From Paenibacillus montaniterrae (lineage in GTDB: Bacteria; Bacillota; Bacilli; Paenibacillales; Paenibacillaceae): a DNA stretch of 64,000 bases. A program made the translations under genes and the position numbers. Under the pieces are notes generated by a model. It was not told the DNA's origin. It ran no database searches and saw only the letters and a list, made by a program, of their open reading frames with translations. Positions 1-9,676 of the stretch are shown here, piece after piece (position 1 is the first letter of the stretch; every line of letters starts with the position of its first letter). Location: positions 930,001 through 994,000 of the forward strand of contig NZ_BOSE01000001.1 in the NCBI RefSeq assembly GCF_018403185.1. The letters run 5' to 3'.

Positions 1-8
1 CAATCTGT

Positions 9-1358
9 TCAAGCCTGGTCTTTAATCTCTTCTACTTTGCATACTAAGCTTCCATCGCTTACTTTCACTTCTACCGTATCGCCGATTTCCGCTTGGTCAA
101 CCTTTTTAAGCAATTGTCCATCGCCCGTATAAGTCAAGCTATAGCCGCGCGCCATAACCTTTAACGGACTTAGTGCATCCAATTGCTTAATCAGAGCGCC
201 TGTTTGCATTTTTTTGTGCTTCAAGCCAGAAAGCATTTGCTCATTCAGCTTTTGCTGCAAATGCTGCAAGCGATTATCCAATAGCTTTATACGCTGCTCG
301 GGGTGCAAACGTGCCAATTTACTTTCAACCTGCGACAGCTTCCGTTGATTTTGCTGCAGCTTGGCCTGCAAGCTGTTGCGCAATGCCAGCTGCAAATAGT
401 CAACCCGCTCCGCCTGCTGTAAAAAGTAGCGCTTAGGCTGTGCAAATATCGGATTGTGCTGCACGCGACGCAACCGTTCTGCGCGCCCGTCAATATATCT
501 GCGCAGCGCATGTGTAAGCTTTTCCTGCTGTCTGAATACAATTCCGCTTAGCTCCTGGATATGCGGCACCGCAAGCTCTGCTGCAGCAGTCGGCGTTGCA
601 GCACGCACATCAGCAGCAAAATCTGATAGCGTAAAATCTGTTTCGTGGCCAACAGCGCTAATGACAGGAATTGCCGAGGACGCGATTGCCCGGACAACGG
701 CCTCCTCATTAAACGCCCATAGCTCCTCCAGTGAACCGCCGCCGCGCCCAACTATTAAAACATCGCAGCCGCAATGCTCATTCATCGCCGTAATTGCCTT
801 GACAATTGAAGGGGCTGCCAGCTCACCCTGCACCTGCACAGGCGCCAGCAAAATATGTGCGGAGGGCATTCTCCGCTTGATCGTCGTAATAATGTCTCGC
901 ACTGCTGCTCCTGTAGGCGATGTGACAACACCAACCGTAACAGGAAAAAGAGGAAGTGTACGTTTGCGAGATGCTGCAAACAACCCCTCCTCTTCAAGCT
1001 TCGCTTTCAATTGTTCATATGCAAGATACAAGCTGCCTAGACCATCCGGCTGCATCATATTCGCATAAAACTGGTAGGCACCATCGCGTTCGAAAACAGA
1101 GACTGTTCCTCTGGCGATCACCTTGGTGCCCTCCCTTGGAACAAATTTTAGACGAGCATTATGGGAGGAAAACATCACACATTTGATACGACTATCCTTA
1201 TCCTTCAATGTGAAGTACATATGTCCGCTGGAATGATGTGTAAAATTCGAGATTTCACCACGAAGCCATACATCAGACAATACGGCGTCACTGTCCATCT
1301 TCATTCGAATATATTTGTTTATATCCTTGATCGTATAAATATGTGGCTGCATCGCCAT
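9..1358 (-). CDS. xseA: Exodeoxyribonuclease VII large subunit
   Basis: Large subunit of the nuclease that degrades single-stranded DNA to acid-soluble oligonucleotides. The 449-residue length is normal. The N-terminal OB-fold (about residues 5-100) contains WLRGEISNFTHHSSGHMYF, the central catalytic domain carries the family signatures GVVTSPTGAAVRDII and GRGGGSLEELWAFNEE, and the C-terminal third is a long helical region (about 260-420). It starts 7 bases after the folD stop and is probably cotranscribed with it. The small subunit xseB would be expected just beyond the left edge. The start is an ATG, and a second ATG two codons on is possible. Confidence 0.97.
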   Translation of the reverse strand: MAMQPHIYTIKDINKYIRMKMDSDAVLSDVWLRGEISNFTHHSSGHMYFTLKDKDSRIKCVMFSSHNARLKFVPREGTKVIARGTVSVFERDGAYQFYANMMQPDGLGSLYLAYEQLKAKLEEEGLFAASRKRTLPLFPVTVGVVTSPTGAAVRDIITTIKRRMPSAHILLAPVQVQGELAAPSIVKAITAMNEHCGCDVLIVGRGGGSLEELWAFNEEAVVRAIASSAIPVISAVGHETDFTLSDFAADVRAATPTAAAELAVPHIQELSGIVFRQQEKLTHALRRYIDGRAERLRRVQHNPIFAQPKRYFLQQAERVDYLQLALRNSLQAKLQQNQRKLSQVESKLARLHPEQRIKLLDNRLQHLQQKLNEQMLSGLKHKKMQTGALIKQLDALSPLKVMARGYSLTYTGDGQLLKKVDQAEIGDTVEVKVSDGSLVCKVEEIKDQA

Positions 1359-1365
1359 TGGCTAA

Positions 1366-2220
1366 TCACATCCCGTTCGCTTTCTTAGCCGCAGTAATCG
1401 TATTTTTCATCAGCATCGTAATCGTCATTGGACCTACGCCGCCAGGTACAGGAGTAATATAGCCCGCTTCGCTCAAGCAGCTTTCATAGTCCACGTCGCC
1501 TGCCAGCTTGCCGTTGTCAAGGCGATTAATCCCAACATCAATGACAATAGCGCCTGGCTTAATATAAGATGCGTCGATTGCATTAGCTCGTCCAATCGCA
1601 ACAACTACAATATCAGCCTGCTTCACGACCTCTTGCAGGTTCGCTGTGCGAGAATGGCAAATCGTAACTGTAGCGTTTTCTCTTAAAAGCAGCATAGCTA
1701 CAGGCTTCCCGACAATATTGCTGCGCCCGATTACAGCAGCATGCTTGCCCGCTATGTCGATGCCGCTGCGTTTAATGAGCTCGATCACCCCTGCTGGCGT
1801 ACAAGGCAGTAGGCTCTCGTCGCCGATTACGAGATTTCCTACGCTTTGCGGATGAAAGCCGTCTACATCCTTCTGCACGCTAATCGCATCGATAACCGCT
1901 TTTTCGTTAATATGCTTCGGCAGTGGCAGCTGCACCAAAATTCCATTGATTGACGCTTGATTGTTCAGCTTGTCGATAAGCGCCAGCAGCTCCTGCTCCG
2001 TTGTTTGCTCAGGCAGACGATGAACCTCGGAATACATGCCAAGCTGAATGCACGCCTTTTCCTTAGAGCCTACATATACTTTGCTCGCCGGGTCTTCTCC
2101 GACTAATACGACAGCCAAGCCTGGAGTAATCCCTTTTTCTTTCAGAGCTGCAACCTCAGCAATCATTTCATTGCGCATTTCAGCAGAAATTTGTTTCCCA
2201 TCAATAATTTTAGTAGTCAT
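1366..2220 (-). CDS. folD: Bifunctional methylenetetrahydrofolate dehydrogenase/cyclohydrolase
   Basis: Interconverts 5,10-methylene-THF and 10-formyl-THF in one-carbon metabolism. The 284-residue protein has the expected N-terminal catalytic region with [18 protein letters not shown] (the lysine lies in this motif), a dinucleotide-binding region with [11 protein letters not shown], and the C-terminal family signature [19 protein letters not shown] ribosome site precedes the ATG. It lies between nusB and xseA, the order usual in Bacilli. Confidence 0.97.
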   Translation of the reverse strand: MTTKIIDGKQISAEMRNEMIAEVAALKEKGITPGLAVVLVGEDPASKVYVGSKEKACIQLGMYSEVHRLPEQTTEQELLALIDKLNNQASINGILVQLPLPKHINEKAVIDAISVQKDVDGFHPQSVGNLVIGDESLLPCTPAGVIELIKRSGIDIAGKHAAVIGRSNIVGKPVAMLLLRENATVTICHSRTANLQEVVKQADIVVVAIGRANAIDASYIKPGAIVIDVGINRLDNGKLAGDVDYESCLSEAGYITPVPGGVGPMTITMLMKNTITAAKKANGM

Positions 2221-2315
2221 TGTACATCTCTCCTCTTATTGATCCATTCTTTATATGTAAATGCAAGCCTGTCGCAAGGCAATGAAAGAAGCTTATCGCA
2301 GCCAAGGCGACAAGC

Positions 2316-2756
2316 TTACGCTTTTGTCGAATCTAAATTTTGCAGCAGCTTTGCCAGCACGCCGTTAACAAATTTCCCGGATTCTTCGGTTCCAAAATGC
2401 TTGGCCAGCTCAATTGCTTCATTCACTGCAACCTTTGGCGGCGCATCGTTGGCAAATACCATCTCAAAGCAAGCAAGACGCAAAATTTGACGGTCAACAC
2501 GGGACAGACGATCCACCTGCCAGCCTGTTAAAAACTTGGTCAATAGATCATCAATTGCCGCTCGATGCTCAACAACTCCCAGCAGCAGCTTGCGTGCAAA
2601 CTCATTCGTAGTCTCGTCGCTCGTTTTATCGCTAACTTCATTGTCAGCCATTACTTCTTCTATTACGCTTTGCAGCGCCTCATAAGCCTGCACTTCATTC
2701 AATTCCATGCTGTACAAGCTTGATATTACCATCTCTCTTGCTAATCTCCGTTTCAT
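2316..2756 (-). CDS. nusB: Transcription antitermination factor NusB
   Basis: RNA-binding antitermination factor that works with NusE (S10) at boxA sites, mainly on rRNA operons. The 146-residue all-helical protein begins MKRRLAREMVISSLYSMEL and has the family segments DRLSRVDRQILRLACFEM and NEAIELAKHFGTEESGKFVNGVL. A GGAGG site lies 5 bases before the ATG. Its stop codon overlaps a small imperfect hairpin at about 2289-2317 that could weaken read-through into folD. Confidence 0.96.
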   Translation of the reverse strand: MKRRLAREMVISSLYSMELNEVQAYEALQSVIEEVMADNEVSDKTSDETTNEFARKLLLGVVEHRAAIDDLLTKFLTGWQVDRLSRVDRQILRLACFEMVFANDAPPKVAVNEAIELAKHFGTEESGKFVNGVLAKLLQNLDSTKA

Positions 2757-2856
2757 GTATCCTCCACGTCATTATGCCTTAATGCTGTCATATCCGTATG
2801 ATCTCGTCCCTGCTGCGAATCTGGTTGATGATCCGAGGCACGGAGGAGACCACAGC

Positions 2857-3087
2857 CTAACGATATGGTTTAAACAGCTTTCCTATCGTCTGCCATATGC
2901 GATCCCACGGAATGATTGGACCCGATGCAAACTCTCTCTGCTTGCCCAGCCAATAGCCAGCTCCAACGAGAAGCGCTACAACAATCATATCCCAAAATCC
3001 GAAAAACAAATAAATGATGCCAAAAAACAAACCGATTCCTGCGCCAATGATCCGTTTCCAATACTGATTCCATAGCTCGTTCCACAT
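2857..3087 (-). CDS. DUF2273 small membrane protein
   Basis: A 76-residue protein with two hydrophobic segments (about residues 13-30 and 33-52), of the DUF2273 type found with Asp23 and AmaP in Gram-positive alkaline-shock clusters. The ATG chosen here has AGAGGTG nine bases upstream. A GTG four codons earlier lies inside that ribosome site and is less likely. The gene follows amaP closely, so it probably belongs to the same envelope-stress unit. Its molecular role is not established. Confidence 0.85.
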   Translation of the reverse strand: MWNELWNQYWKRIIGAGIGLFFGIIYLFFGFWDMIVVALLVGAGYWLGKQREFASGPIIPWDRIWQTIGKLFKPYR

Positions 3088-3101
3088 AGATAGATTCACC
3101 T

Positions 3102-3689
3102 CTACTCTACGCGACTTTTAATTGTATTGTTCTGAATAATATTCGCCACATATACGGAAACGTTCGTTACGGGAATCCCTGTAATTTCCTCAACATAGCT
3201 TTTTACAGCTTTTTGAATGTCTTCAGTCAATTGCGGAATGGATGCTTCTCCATCCACAACGGTTCGAAGCACGATATCCATGCCTGCATCGGTTGCATGA
3301 ACGCGTGCGCGCAAATCCTTTACACCGCGCTGCTTCATTGCTGCTTTTAACGCCAAATTTTCCATCGTTTCGATTGAAATCCGAATATCGCCGTATTCTG
3401 TGCGCTGATCTACAGATTGAGAAGTGACTGTGCCACGAGAAAGTGAGACAATAAAGAAACGAAGACTAATCAAGAACATTACGATCCCGACAATTGCAAC
3501 CGTTAACAGCAACTGATTGCTGCCATACAATCTGTCTATTGCATCGATTGCTAGAGAGCCCGTGATCCATTTAAAGCCGACACTTACAGCAACAGCCGAA
3601 ATAATCGCAATAATGATGCTGTATAAAAATAATAGTAGCTTGTCCACAACTCTGATCAAGTTCTTCATCCTCTCATCTAACGTAATCAA
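3102..3689 (-). CDS. amaP: AmaP-type alkaline shock response membrane anchor
   Basis: The 195-residue protein has two N-terminal transmembrane segments (about residues 15-40 and 58-83) and a soluble Asp23-like C-terminal half with RGVKDLRARVHATDAG and KSYVEEITGIPVTNVSVYVANI. AmaP proteins tether Asp23 to the membrane, and an asp23-like gene lies directly upstream. The start is uncertain: the longest frame begins with TTG. An ATG at 3668 abuts GAGAGG with no spacer, and a TTG at 3659 would sit nine bases from GAGAGG. The DUF2273 gene follows two bases after the stop. Confidence 0.87.
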   Translation of the reverse strand: MITLDERMKNLIRVVDKLLLFLYSIIIAIISAVAVSVGFKWITGSLAIDAIDRLYGSNQLLLTVAIVGIVMFLISLRFFIVSLSRGTVTSQSVDQRTEYGDIRISIETMENLALKAAMKQRGVKDLRARVHATDAGMDIVLRTVVDGEASIPQLTEDIQKAVKSYVEEITGIPVTNVSVYVANIIQNNTIKSRVE

Positions 3690-3726
3690 CCCCCTGCGCC
3701 GAGCGAAAGCTCAGGCTTCAAGGGGG
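3690..3726 (-). other. Strong intra-operon RNA hairpin between asp23-like gene and amaP
   Basis: On the minus strand CCCCCT pairs with AGGGGG, with GCC and GAGC pairing inside, around a TTTC loop. No U-tract follows, so it does not look like an intrinsic terminator. It ends at the possible TTG start of amaP and could mask that start, stop 3' exonucleases or mark a processing site that sets the asp23:amaP ratio. The role is inferred. Confidence 0.6.
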
Positions 3727-3739
3727 TCAATATCATGTA

Positions 3740-4144
3740 TTACTTCACGCGTGCCGCCTGATCCTCTGACTCCGCTTTTTCTTCAGCCTTCAAATGAACA
3801 TCATGCACATGCACGTTCACTTCAACAACATTCAAGCCTGTCATCGTTTCGATGGAACGCTTAATGTTTTCCTGCACGCTGTTCGCAACCTCTGGAATTT
3901 TGTAGCCGTATTGAATAATTACAGAAACATCAACTGCCGCTTCTTTTTGCCCAACTTCGACCTTCACGCCCTTGGAAACATTCTTTTTTCCAAGCAGTTC
4001 CGCGATACCTCCCGCAAGACCACCGCTCATGCCTGCAATGCCATCCACTTCAATTGTAGCGAGCCCTGCGATCACTTCAATAACCTCTGGAGCAATTTGA
4101 ATCGTACCCATGTCTGTTTTCTCGTATTCAGCGATTATACTCAT
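3740..4144 (-). CDS. Asp23/Gls24 family envelope stress response protein
   Basis: A 134-residue soluble Asp23-family protein. It shows the paired family motifs EVIEVIAGLATIEVDGIAGM and, near the C-terminus, VVEVNVHVHDVHL. Relatives in Bacillus (YqhY) sit beside accBC, and this gene likewise lies just downstream of accC. Here amaP and DUF2273 follow, so it probably acts as a membrane-tethered envelope-stress component. The ATG has GGAGGTG upstream, and a good SigA promoter lies in the gap after accC. Confidence 0.93.
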   Translation of the reverse strand: MSIIAEYEKTDMGTIQIAPEVIEVIAGLATIEVDGIAGMSGGLAGGIAELLGKKNVSKGVKVEVGQKEAAVDVSVIIQYGYKIPEVANSVQENIKRSIETMTGLNVVEVNVHVHDVHLKAEEKAESEDQAARVK

Positions 4145-4211
4145 GTTAGTTACACCTCCAAATTATCAATACATGCATATGGTCATGCTTACCAATGTTA
4201 CTTATTTCTAT

Positions 4212-4240
4212 ACTATAACATTGCGTAAGAATTATGACAA
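4212..4240 (-). promoter_or_regulatory. SigA-type promoter for asp23-like/amaP/DUF2273
   Basis: On the minus strand TTGTCA and TATAGT are separated by 17 bases, about 70 bases upstream of the asp23-like start. This near-consensus match suggests the unit can be transcribed independently of accBC. Confidence 0.7.
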
Positions 4241-4297
4241 ACGATATTGCTTTTTGGAATGCATGTTCAAATTATCGTTTATAATGTACTGATTTTT

Positions 4298-5653
4298 TTA
4301 GGAAGCACCGTTAATATCATGCTCCTCCAGGAATTTGATATCAAAATCGCCGCTAATAAACTTCTCATGATCCAACACTTTCAAATGGAACGGGATCGTC
4401 GTTTTAATCCCATCAATCGCAAATTCATGCAGCGCGCGCTTCATTCGTTGAATCGCTTCCTCGCGCGTTGCTCCCCAGACGATCAGCTTGGCAATCATCG
4501 AATCGTAATGCGGGGAAATGGTATAGCCCGGGTAAACCGCGCTGTCCACACGCACACCGATGCCGCCTGGAGCAAGGTAGAATGGAATATGACCAGCCGA
4601 CGGCATAAAGTTCCGCTCCGAATCCTCTGCGTTGATACGGCATTCAATCGACCAGCCATGGATGCTAAGATCCTCTTGGCTGAATGATAGCGGATTCCCT
4701 TCAGCGACTGAAATCATTTCCTTGATCAAGTCAACATGCGTAATCATTTCGGTTACTGGATGCTCAACCTGAATGCGCGTGTTCATTTCCATGAAGTAGA
4801 ACTTGCCGTCAGGTCCAAGCAAAAACTCTAGCGTGCCGGCACCTGAATATTGAACGGCAAGCGCAGCACGAACCGCAGCCTGCCCCATTGCTTCACGCAG
4901 CTCAGGCGACAGAGTCGAGCAAGGCGCCTCTTCAATCAGCTTTTGCCGACGGCGCTGCACAGAGCAATCACGCTCAAACAAATGAACGGCATTGCCATGC
5001 TTGTCAGCCATTACTTGCACCTCGACATGCTTCATGCCTGTCAAATATTTTTCCAAATAGACGCCGCCATTGCCGAAATTATTTAACGCCTCCTGCTGCG
5101 CAGTCGTAATTTGCGAAATAAGACTCGCTTCATCCTCGGCAATACGAATGCCCTTTCCGCCGCCACCTGCAGTTGCTTTTATAATAACCGGATAGCCGAT
5201 ATCGCGCGCGACCATAATCGCTTCGTCAATATCCTCAATTAGTCCGTCAGAGCCAGGAATGACAGGCACATTGGCATCCTTCATCGTTTGCTTCGCAACA
5301 GCCTTGTCTCCCATTTTGCTAATCGCTTCCGGGGACGGACCGATAAATGTAATATTGCAAGACTCGCAAATTTCCGCAAAGTCAGCGTTTTCAGCTAAAA
5401 AGCCGTAGCCTGGATGAATGGCATCACATTCAGTCAGCGTAGCCACGCTCATAATATTCGTCAAATTCAAGTAGCTGTCCTTGGATGCTACAGGTCCGAT
5501 GCAATATGCCTCATCTGCCAGCTTCACATGCAGCGAGTCGCGATCAGCCTCGGAATAAACCGCTACAGATTGAATGCCAAGCTCACGGCATGCTCGAATG
5601 ATTCGAACCGCGATTTCACCACGATTGGCAATAAGAATTTTTTGGAATTTCAC
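4298..5653 (-). CDS. accC: Acetyl-CoA carboxylase biotin carboxylase subunit
   Basis: ATP-dependent carboxylation of the biotin on AccB, the first half-reaction of malonyl-CoA synthesis. The protein opens with the family sequence [20 protein letters not shown], contains the ATP-grasp glycine loop [14 protein letters not shown] and the signature [17 protein letters not shown], and ends with the biotin carboxylase C-terminal domain. The GTG chosen starts the conserved N-terminus and has AAAGGGG 11 bases upstream; a TTG seven codons earlier would include that site. It is coupled to accB upstream. Confidence 0.97.
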   Translation of the reverse strand: MKFQKILIANRGEIAVRIIRACRELGIQSVAVYSEADRDSLHVKLADEAYCIGPVASKDSYLNLTNIMSVATLTECDAIHPGYGFLAENADFAEICESCNITFIGPSPEAISKMGDKAVAKQTMKDANVPVIPGSDGLIEDIDEAIMVARDIGYPVIIKATAGGGGKGIRIAEDEASLISQITTAQQEALNNFGNGGVYLEKYLTGMKHVEVQVMADKHGNAVHLFERDCSVQRRRQKLIEEAPCSTLSPELREAMGQAAVRAALAVQYSGAGTLEFLLGPDGKFYFMEMNTRIQVEHPVTEMITHVDLIKEMISVAEGNPLSFSQEDLSIHGWSIECRINAEDSERNFMPSAGHIPFYLAPGGIGVRVDSAVYPGYTISPHYDSMIAKLIVWGATREEAIQRMKRALHEFAIDGIKTTIPFHLKVLDHEKFISGDFDIKFLEEHDINGAS

Positions 5654-5701
5654 TTTAATGAGAACCCCTTTCAACCATCTATTTCAGACAGTGGCAAACA
5701 G

Positions 5702-6205
5702 CTAGTCCGCTTTAACAAGGAATAATGGCTGTCCGAATTCAACCAGTTGTCCATTGGATACTAGAACTTCTACAATTTCACCATTTACTTCTGCTTCTAA
5801 TTCATTCATTAGCTTCATTGCTTCAAGAATACATACAACAGTTTTCGTATTGACGCGATCGCCAGCTTTAACAAATGGTGGCGCATCAGGCGAAGGAGCG
5901 CTATAGAAGGTACCTACCATTGGAGACGTAATTTTGTGATAGTTCTCCGAAGCTGCTGTCGGTTGTACAGGAGCGGGTGCTTCAGCTTGAGCAGCTGCAG
6001 GCTGTGGAGCAGTCGGCTGTGCAGCAATCGCAGCAGCTGGCTGTGTATATGTATGCATAACTGGAGCCGTTTGCACCGTAACCACTTCAGAATTTTTTGG
6101 CTTGCGAATATGGAGTCGAGCACCCTCGTTCTCAATTTCGAGCTCTTCAACGGATGTTTGATCAACTAATTTGATTAACTCTTTAATTTCGCTCAACTTA
6201 AACAT
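5702..6205 (-). CDS. accB: Acetyl-CoA carboxylase biotin carboxyl carrier protein
   Basis: Carries the biotin that shuttles carboxyl groups in acetyl-CoA carboxylase. The 167-residue protein has an N-terminal helical part, an Ala/Pro/Gln-rich flexible linker (about residues 50-85) and a C-terminal biotinyl domain with the biotin-attachment motif EAMKLMNE. The ATG chosen has GGAG 11 bases upstream. The longer GTG start would leave no room for a ribosome site. It forms an operon with accC. Confidence 0.97.
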   Translation of the reverse strand: MFKLSEIKELIKLVDQTSVEELEIENEGARLHIRKPKNSEVVTVQTAPVMHTYTQPAAAIAAQPTAPQPAAAQAEAPAPVQPTAASENYHKITSPMVGTFYSAPSPDAPPFVKAGDRVNTKTVVCILEAMKLMNELEAEVNGEIVEVLVSNGQLVEFGQPLFLVKAD

Positions 6206-6241
6206 GAACGTTATCACTCCTTTTTTTACATAACGTCTAAC

Positions 6242-6270
6242 ATTATATCACATTCTTATCATAACACGAA
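6242..6270 (-). promoter_or_regulatory. Extended -10 promoter for accBC
   Basis: Minus-strand TATAAT preceded by TGA gives an extended -10 element. A weak TTCGTG lies 17 bases upstream. It is placed 37 bases before the accB start. The adjacent spoIIIA operon ends in a terminator, so accBC needs its own promoter. Confidence 0.55.
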
Positions 6271-6294
6271 TTATTTTTTACTACAGCCTGTGAA

Positions 6295-6345
6295 AATAAA
6301 ACATAACTCCATTAATTTGCGAACAATCGCATTAATGGAGTTATG
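6295..6345 (-). terminator. Intrinsic terminator of the spoIIIA operon
   Basis: A 15-bp perfect stem (CATAACTCCATTAAT and its complement) is followed on the minus strand by TTTTATTTT, 9 bases after the spoIIIAH stop. Confidence 0.9.
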
Positions 6346-6353
6346 CACTTTTA

Positions 6354-6974
6354 TTATGGATTAGCAACAAATTCTACAGATACCTGATCAGGACGAACAT
6401 CCAGCTCGGTAATGACGCGGTCTAAAATTTCCGCAGCCTGCTTTTTCTCTGGTGTATCGCTCGTCACCACTACTTTGTATTTGTCATTCACTTCTTCTGA
6501 AATAACTGCCACCTCATAGGTTTCCATCAAGCTGTTTTCAAGCTGGCTGAACTTCTCCATTTTTTCTTCAAGCTGTGCCATTTCCTCAATCGCTTCAAGC
6601 GATGTATCGGAGTCGTTCGTTACATCTGCCAGCACTGACATGATGCGATTTTCTTCATCTCCAATGCGGTTTTCACGCTTGGTCAAAATTTCGCTAAGGC
6701 CGCTGCTTTCAAAGTATCCTTCTTTTTCCAGCTGGCTCAATACTTGCTGATCGGCGTCATTAATCGTATATTCGCTGCCATCCTCTGCCGTATTGCTGGC
6801 GACTGTCCCGCTGTTTTCCCCCATTGAGCTTACCTCTGCGCTGTTTTCCAGATGTGTTGCATCGCTTACCTCATCCTTGCCGGTAATATCTTGGGTGAAG
6901 AGGTAGTAAGCGGACAGAATAACCATTAAGCTGAGCATTGAAACAAGCCAAATTGTTTGTCTTCTAGTGTTCAT
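6354..6974 (-). CDS. spoIIIAH: Stage III sporulation protein AH
   Basis: Mother-cell half of the SpoIIIAH–SpoIIQ channel that links mother cell and forespore during engulfment. The 206-residue protein has one N-terminal membrane helix (about residues 8-27), an acidic Ser-rich linker and a C-terminal YscJ/FliF-like ring-building domain ending with the family sequence AAEILDRVITELDVRPDQVSV. Last gene of the spoIIIA operon, immediately before a strong terminator. Confidence 0.95.
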   Translation of the reverse strand: MNTRRQTIWLVSMLSLMVILSAYYLFTQDITGKDEVSDATHLENSAEVSSMGENSGTVASNTAEDGSEYTINDADQQVLSQLEKEGYFESSGLSEILTKRENRIGDEENRIMSVLADVTNDSDTSLEAIEEMAQLEEKMEKFSQLENSLMETYEVAVISEEVNDKYKVVVTSDTPEKKQAAEILDRVITELDVRPDQVSVEFVANP

Positions 6975-6994
6975 AATAAACCCTCCAACATGAT

Positions 6995-7627
6995 TTATGA
7001 TTTTTTGCTCGGAACAACTGAGATCCGAGTTGGAACGACATTCATCCCTTTTTCAACTGCTTGTATAATCAATTTTCGTACAGCTGCGTCTTCAGCTCCC
7101 TCGGCAACGATAAGCACACCGCGAATGCGAGGGTTGATAACCTTGGTTATGAGCGGCTGCTGTCCATCTGTAGCCTGATAAAGCACGACCTGTCCGTCAG
7201 AGGTGACTGTGGTCATATGGCGCTTTCCGCCATTGCGATCGGTTTCGTCCGTCGTACTTTCACTGCTGTTCACGTTGCGCTCCACAACCTTCTCCTCGGT
7301 AGATTCCACCGTAATCATCACGTCCACCTTGCCGACGCCGACCATTTTCTCCAGCATTTCCTTTAATCGGTCCTCCAGTGTCGCTTCAATGCTGGCAAAT
7401 GGACTGTCGGACGAGGCGCCGCCCTTGAATACTTCTTCGCTGCCAAGCTCTGGCTGAGGAAGCTGCTCGATCGTTTCAATTCGCTTGAATGGAAGGTAGG
7501 ATTGAATGAGCATGAAAAAAATGCCGACGGCTCCGACTATAATAAGCATTCTGACGACAGTTAAACGCTTCTTGCCGCCTGGACCTCCACCGATTAATTT
7601 TTCAAAACTGGCATACCAATTTCCCAC
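6995..7627 (-). CDS. spoIIIAG: Stage III sporulation protein AG
   Basis: Ring-forming component of the mother cell–forespore channel. The 210-residue protein has a short cytoplasmic N-terminus, one membrane helix (about residues 25-43) and an extracytoplasmic ring-building domain with LEKMVGVGKVDVMITVEST and VINPRIRGVLIVAEGA. The GTG start has GGAGG seven bases upstream. It is followed 20 bases on by spoIIIAH. Confidence 0.95.
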   Translation of the reverse strand: MGNWYASFEKLIGGGPGGKKRLTVVRMLIIVGAVGIFFMLIQSYLPFKRIETIEQLPQPELGSEEVFKGGASSDSPFASIEATLEDRLKEMLEKMVGVGKVDVMITVESTEEKVVERNVNSSESTTDETDRNGGKRHMTTVTSDGQVVLYQATDGQQPLITKVINPRIRGVLIVAEGAEDAAVRKLIIQAVEKGMNVVPTRISVVPSKKS

Positions 7628-7638
7628 ATCAAATCCTC

Positions 7639-8367
7639 CTAATTGCTCGCTTGTACGAAAATGTGATCCGCTTTAACATTCCAGCCTGATGATAGTATCG
7701 TAACAATTTCTTTAGCGTGCTTGTGAAACTGCTCCATCGCTTGTTCATTCGCTTCAACATGCTGCTTGGGTACTGGCGGCTCACTGTCTTCATCTGCCTG
7801 CTGCGCGATTCCCGTGCTTATCGCCGGGATGGATATATCCTCGATTGCTACTTCGGCGACTGACTCTATCTCATTCGAATGCTCAGCCTCCTGCTGCTGC
7901 TCGGCAATCGTAACTGTTACAGAAGCGATATAAGGTAGCGTCTGCTTGCCTGCAGCTTCGTCCCAGCCTATCTCTAGCGATACATCAACGATATTGGCAT
8001 CGACGGCCGCCTGAAGCTCCTGCTGCATCGACTGCTCAATACTGGCGCGCGTAACATCGAGTGCTGCCCCTTCTCTTTGTTGTTTAAGCAGCTCTGCTTC
8101 CTTTGTAATTTGCTCGAGGGAAAGCACCTCGCTCTGCTTTGCGTTCAGCTCCTTTTCCCATTGTGAAAAGCTTGCATGAAGCTTGTCTTGAAAATCGACC
8201 TGAAACACCTGCAAAACAGGGTTGAGAATCGTAAGCAATAGAATAAGTCCGACTACAAGTCTCGAATATCTGAGCATTTTGCTGTTTGGCAGCACCAGCT
8301 CCACGACAATGGCCAATAGCACGACAACGACAATGCTTTGCAGCCATTCCCCCAACCAACCTAACAC
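7639..8367 (-). CDS. spoIIIAF: Stage III sporulation protein AF
   Basis: A 242-residue protein with two N-terminal membrane helices (about residues 8-25 and 32-52, with the typical SRLVVGLILLLTILNPVL) and a soluble C-terminal region. The family belongs to the SpoIIIA channel complex. A Glu/Gln-rich stretch at about 150-205 is variable linker material. The start is GTG with GGAGG ten bases upstream. The gene follows spoIIIAE and precedes spoIIIAG by 11 bases. Confidence 0.93.
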   Translation of the reverse strand: MLGWLGEWLQSIVVVVLLAIVVELVLPNSKMLRYSRLVVGLILLLTILNPVLQVFQVDFQDKLHASFSQWEKELNAKQSEVLSLEQITKEAELLKQQREGAALDVTRASIEQSMQQELQAAVDANIVDVSLEIGWDEAAGKQTLPYIASVTVTIAEQQQEAEHSNEIESVAEVAIEDISIPAISTGIAQQADEDSEPPVPKQHVEANEQAMEQFHKHAKEIVTILSSGWNVKADHIFVQASN

Positions 8368-8402
8368 ATTTCCCTCACCTCCTTAAAAAGTTCTGCATCA
8401 TG

Positions 8403-9605
8403 CTAGCGCACCATCACGGTCGTATTTCCAGCTGTAATAATGATTGTAATCGCCAAGAAGAACATTAGACTTACGGCCGCCAACGCTGCAAATACGTACA
8501 GCATCGTTTTGCCGATCGTTTGCAGGCACACGGCAATTGGAGAATCTCCAAGCGGCTGCATAATCGCGCCTGCTATATGATAAATGAATGCTAGTGCAAC
8601 AATTTTTATCGCAGGAAATGCGCAGATGACTAGCAACACGATAACCCCCACGATGCCAACTGCATTTTTGGCGACAAGCGATGCCGACAAGATCGTATCG
8701 GCTGCATCCGAAAACATTTTGCCGACAACGGGAACAAAATTTCCTGTAATAAACTTGGCTGTCCGCAGCGCCACGCCGTCGGTTACGGAGCTGGTCGCTC
8801 CCTGTACAGAAATTACGCCCAGAAACACAGTCAACAGTATACCGAGTACTGTGATCGCTACACCGCGCAGCATATTGGCCAGCTGGGTCAGCTTGAAGCG
8901 ATCTGTAATCGCGCTGACGATATGAAGCACGGCAGAGAAAAACAGGAGCGGAAATACGACAAGATAGATCAGTGAGCCGACAATATGAATCATGAAAATG
9001 ATAAGCGGGTGCATGACCGAAACGGTAACAACTCCGCCCATTGAAGCGAGCAGCGTTAACAGCAGCGGCACCATCGCCAGCATAAAGGAAATCATTTTCT
9101 CAATCGCTTCTCTCGCATAATCGATTGCGACCATAAAGCTGTTAATCGCAATTGTTACCAGCACCATATAAATAATCGAGTAAGCAATTTTGCTGATTGC
9201 ATTTTTCTCAAATGCGGTTTGCAGCGTTTCCAGCATCATGCTGAAAATAGCCAGCATCACGATAATGAGCAGCAGCTTGCCGTTGTAAATGACCTCTTGC
9301 AGAAAGAAGCTTGCAATGCCTTTAAGAAAGGCCCATACGCTAAAGCCCTGCTCTTGATCTGTAAACATCAGCTCCGTTATTGATGGCAGCTCCTGCCCCG
9401 GAAAATATTGCGCATAGTCTCTGCTAAGCTCATTCCAGTATTGCTCGATTGTATCTGTATCCAGCGCATTAACCTGTTCCTCAATCCATTTGTTGCTCAG
9501 ATCCAGTGATTCCTCCTGCTGTGGTGGAGATGCATGTGCGTAATGAGCGCTCGCAATGAACAGCATGAAACTGACTATGATTACGCTCCAACAGGATCGC
9601 TTCAT
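8403..9605 (-). CDS. spoIIIAE: Stage III sporulation protein AE
   Basis: Polytopic membrane protein of the SpoIIIA complex, thought to form the membrane part of the channel. The 400-residue product has a signal-like N-terminus (MKRSCWSVIIVSFMLFI), a short extracytoplasmic region and at least seven hydrophobic helices. The start was set at the ATG preceded by AGGAGGTG; the open frame extends 21 codons further upstream without a ribosome site. A 71-base gap separates it from spoIIIAD. Confidence 0.95.
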   Translation of the reverse strand: MKRSCWSVIIVSFMLFIASAHYAHASPPQQEESLDLSNKWIEEQVNALDTDTIEQYWNELSRDYAQYFPGQELPSITELMFTDQEQGFSVWAFLKGIASFFLQEVIYNGKLLLIIVMLAIFSMMLETLQTAFEKNAISKIAYSIIYMVLVTIAINSFMVAIDYAREAIEKMISFMLAMVPLLLTLLASMGGVVTVSVMHPLIIFMIHIVGSLIYLVVFPLLFFSAVLHIVSAITDRFKLTQLANMLRGVAITVLGILLTVFLGVISVQGATSSVTDGVALRTAKFITGNFVPVVGKMFSDAADTILSASLVAKNAVGIVGVIVLLVICAFPAIKIVALAFIYHIAGAIMQPLGDSPIAVCLQTIGKTMLYVFAALAAVSLMFFLAITIIITAGNTTVMVR

Positions 9606-9676
9606 CCGACACCTCCTGAAACCTTTCATGCAGACGGGATATGTCGCAGCCAGATGCATGAAAAGCAATTTGAAAG

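Noticed and set aside
454..1068. 204-codon plus-strand frame opposite xseA
   Set aside because: Ser/Ala/Thr-rich shadow of the xseA codons; no motif and no promoter or ribosome site.
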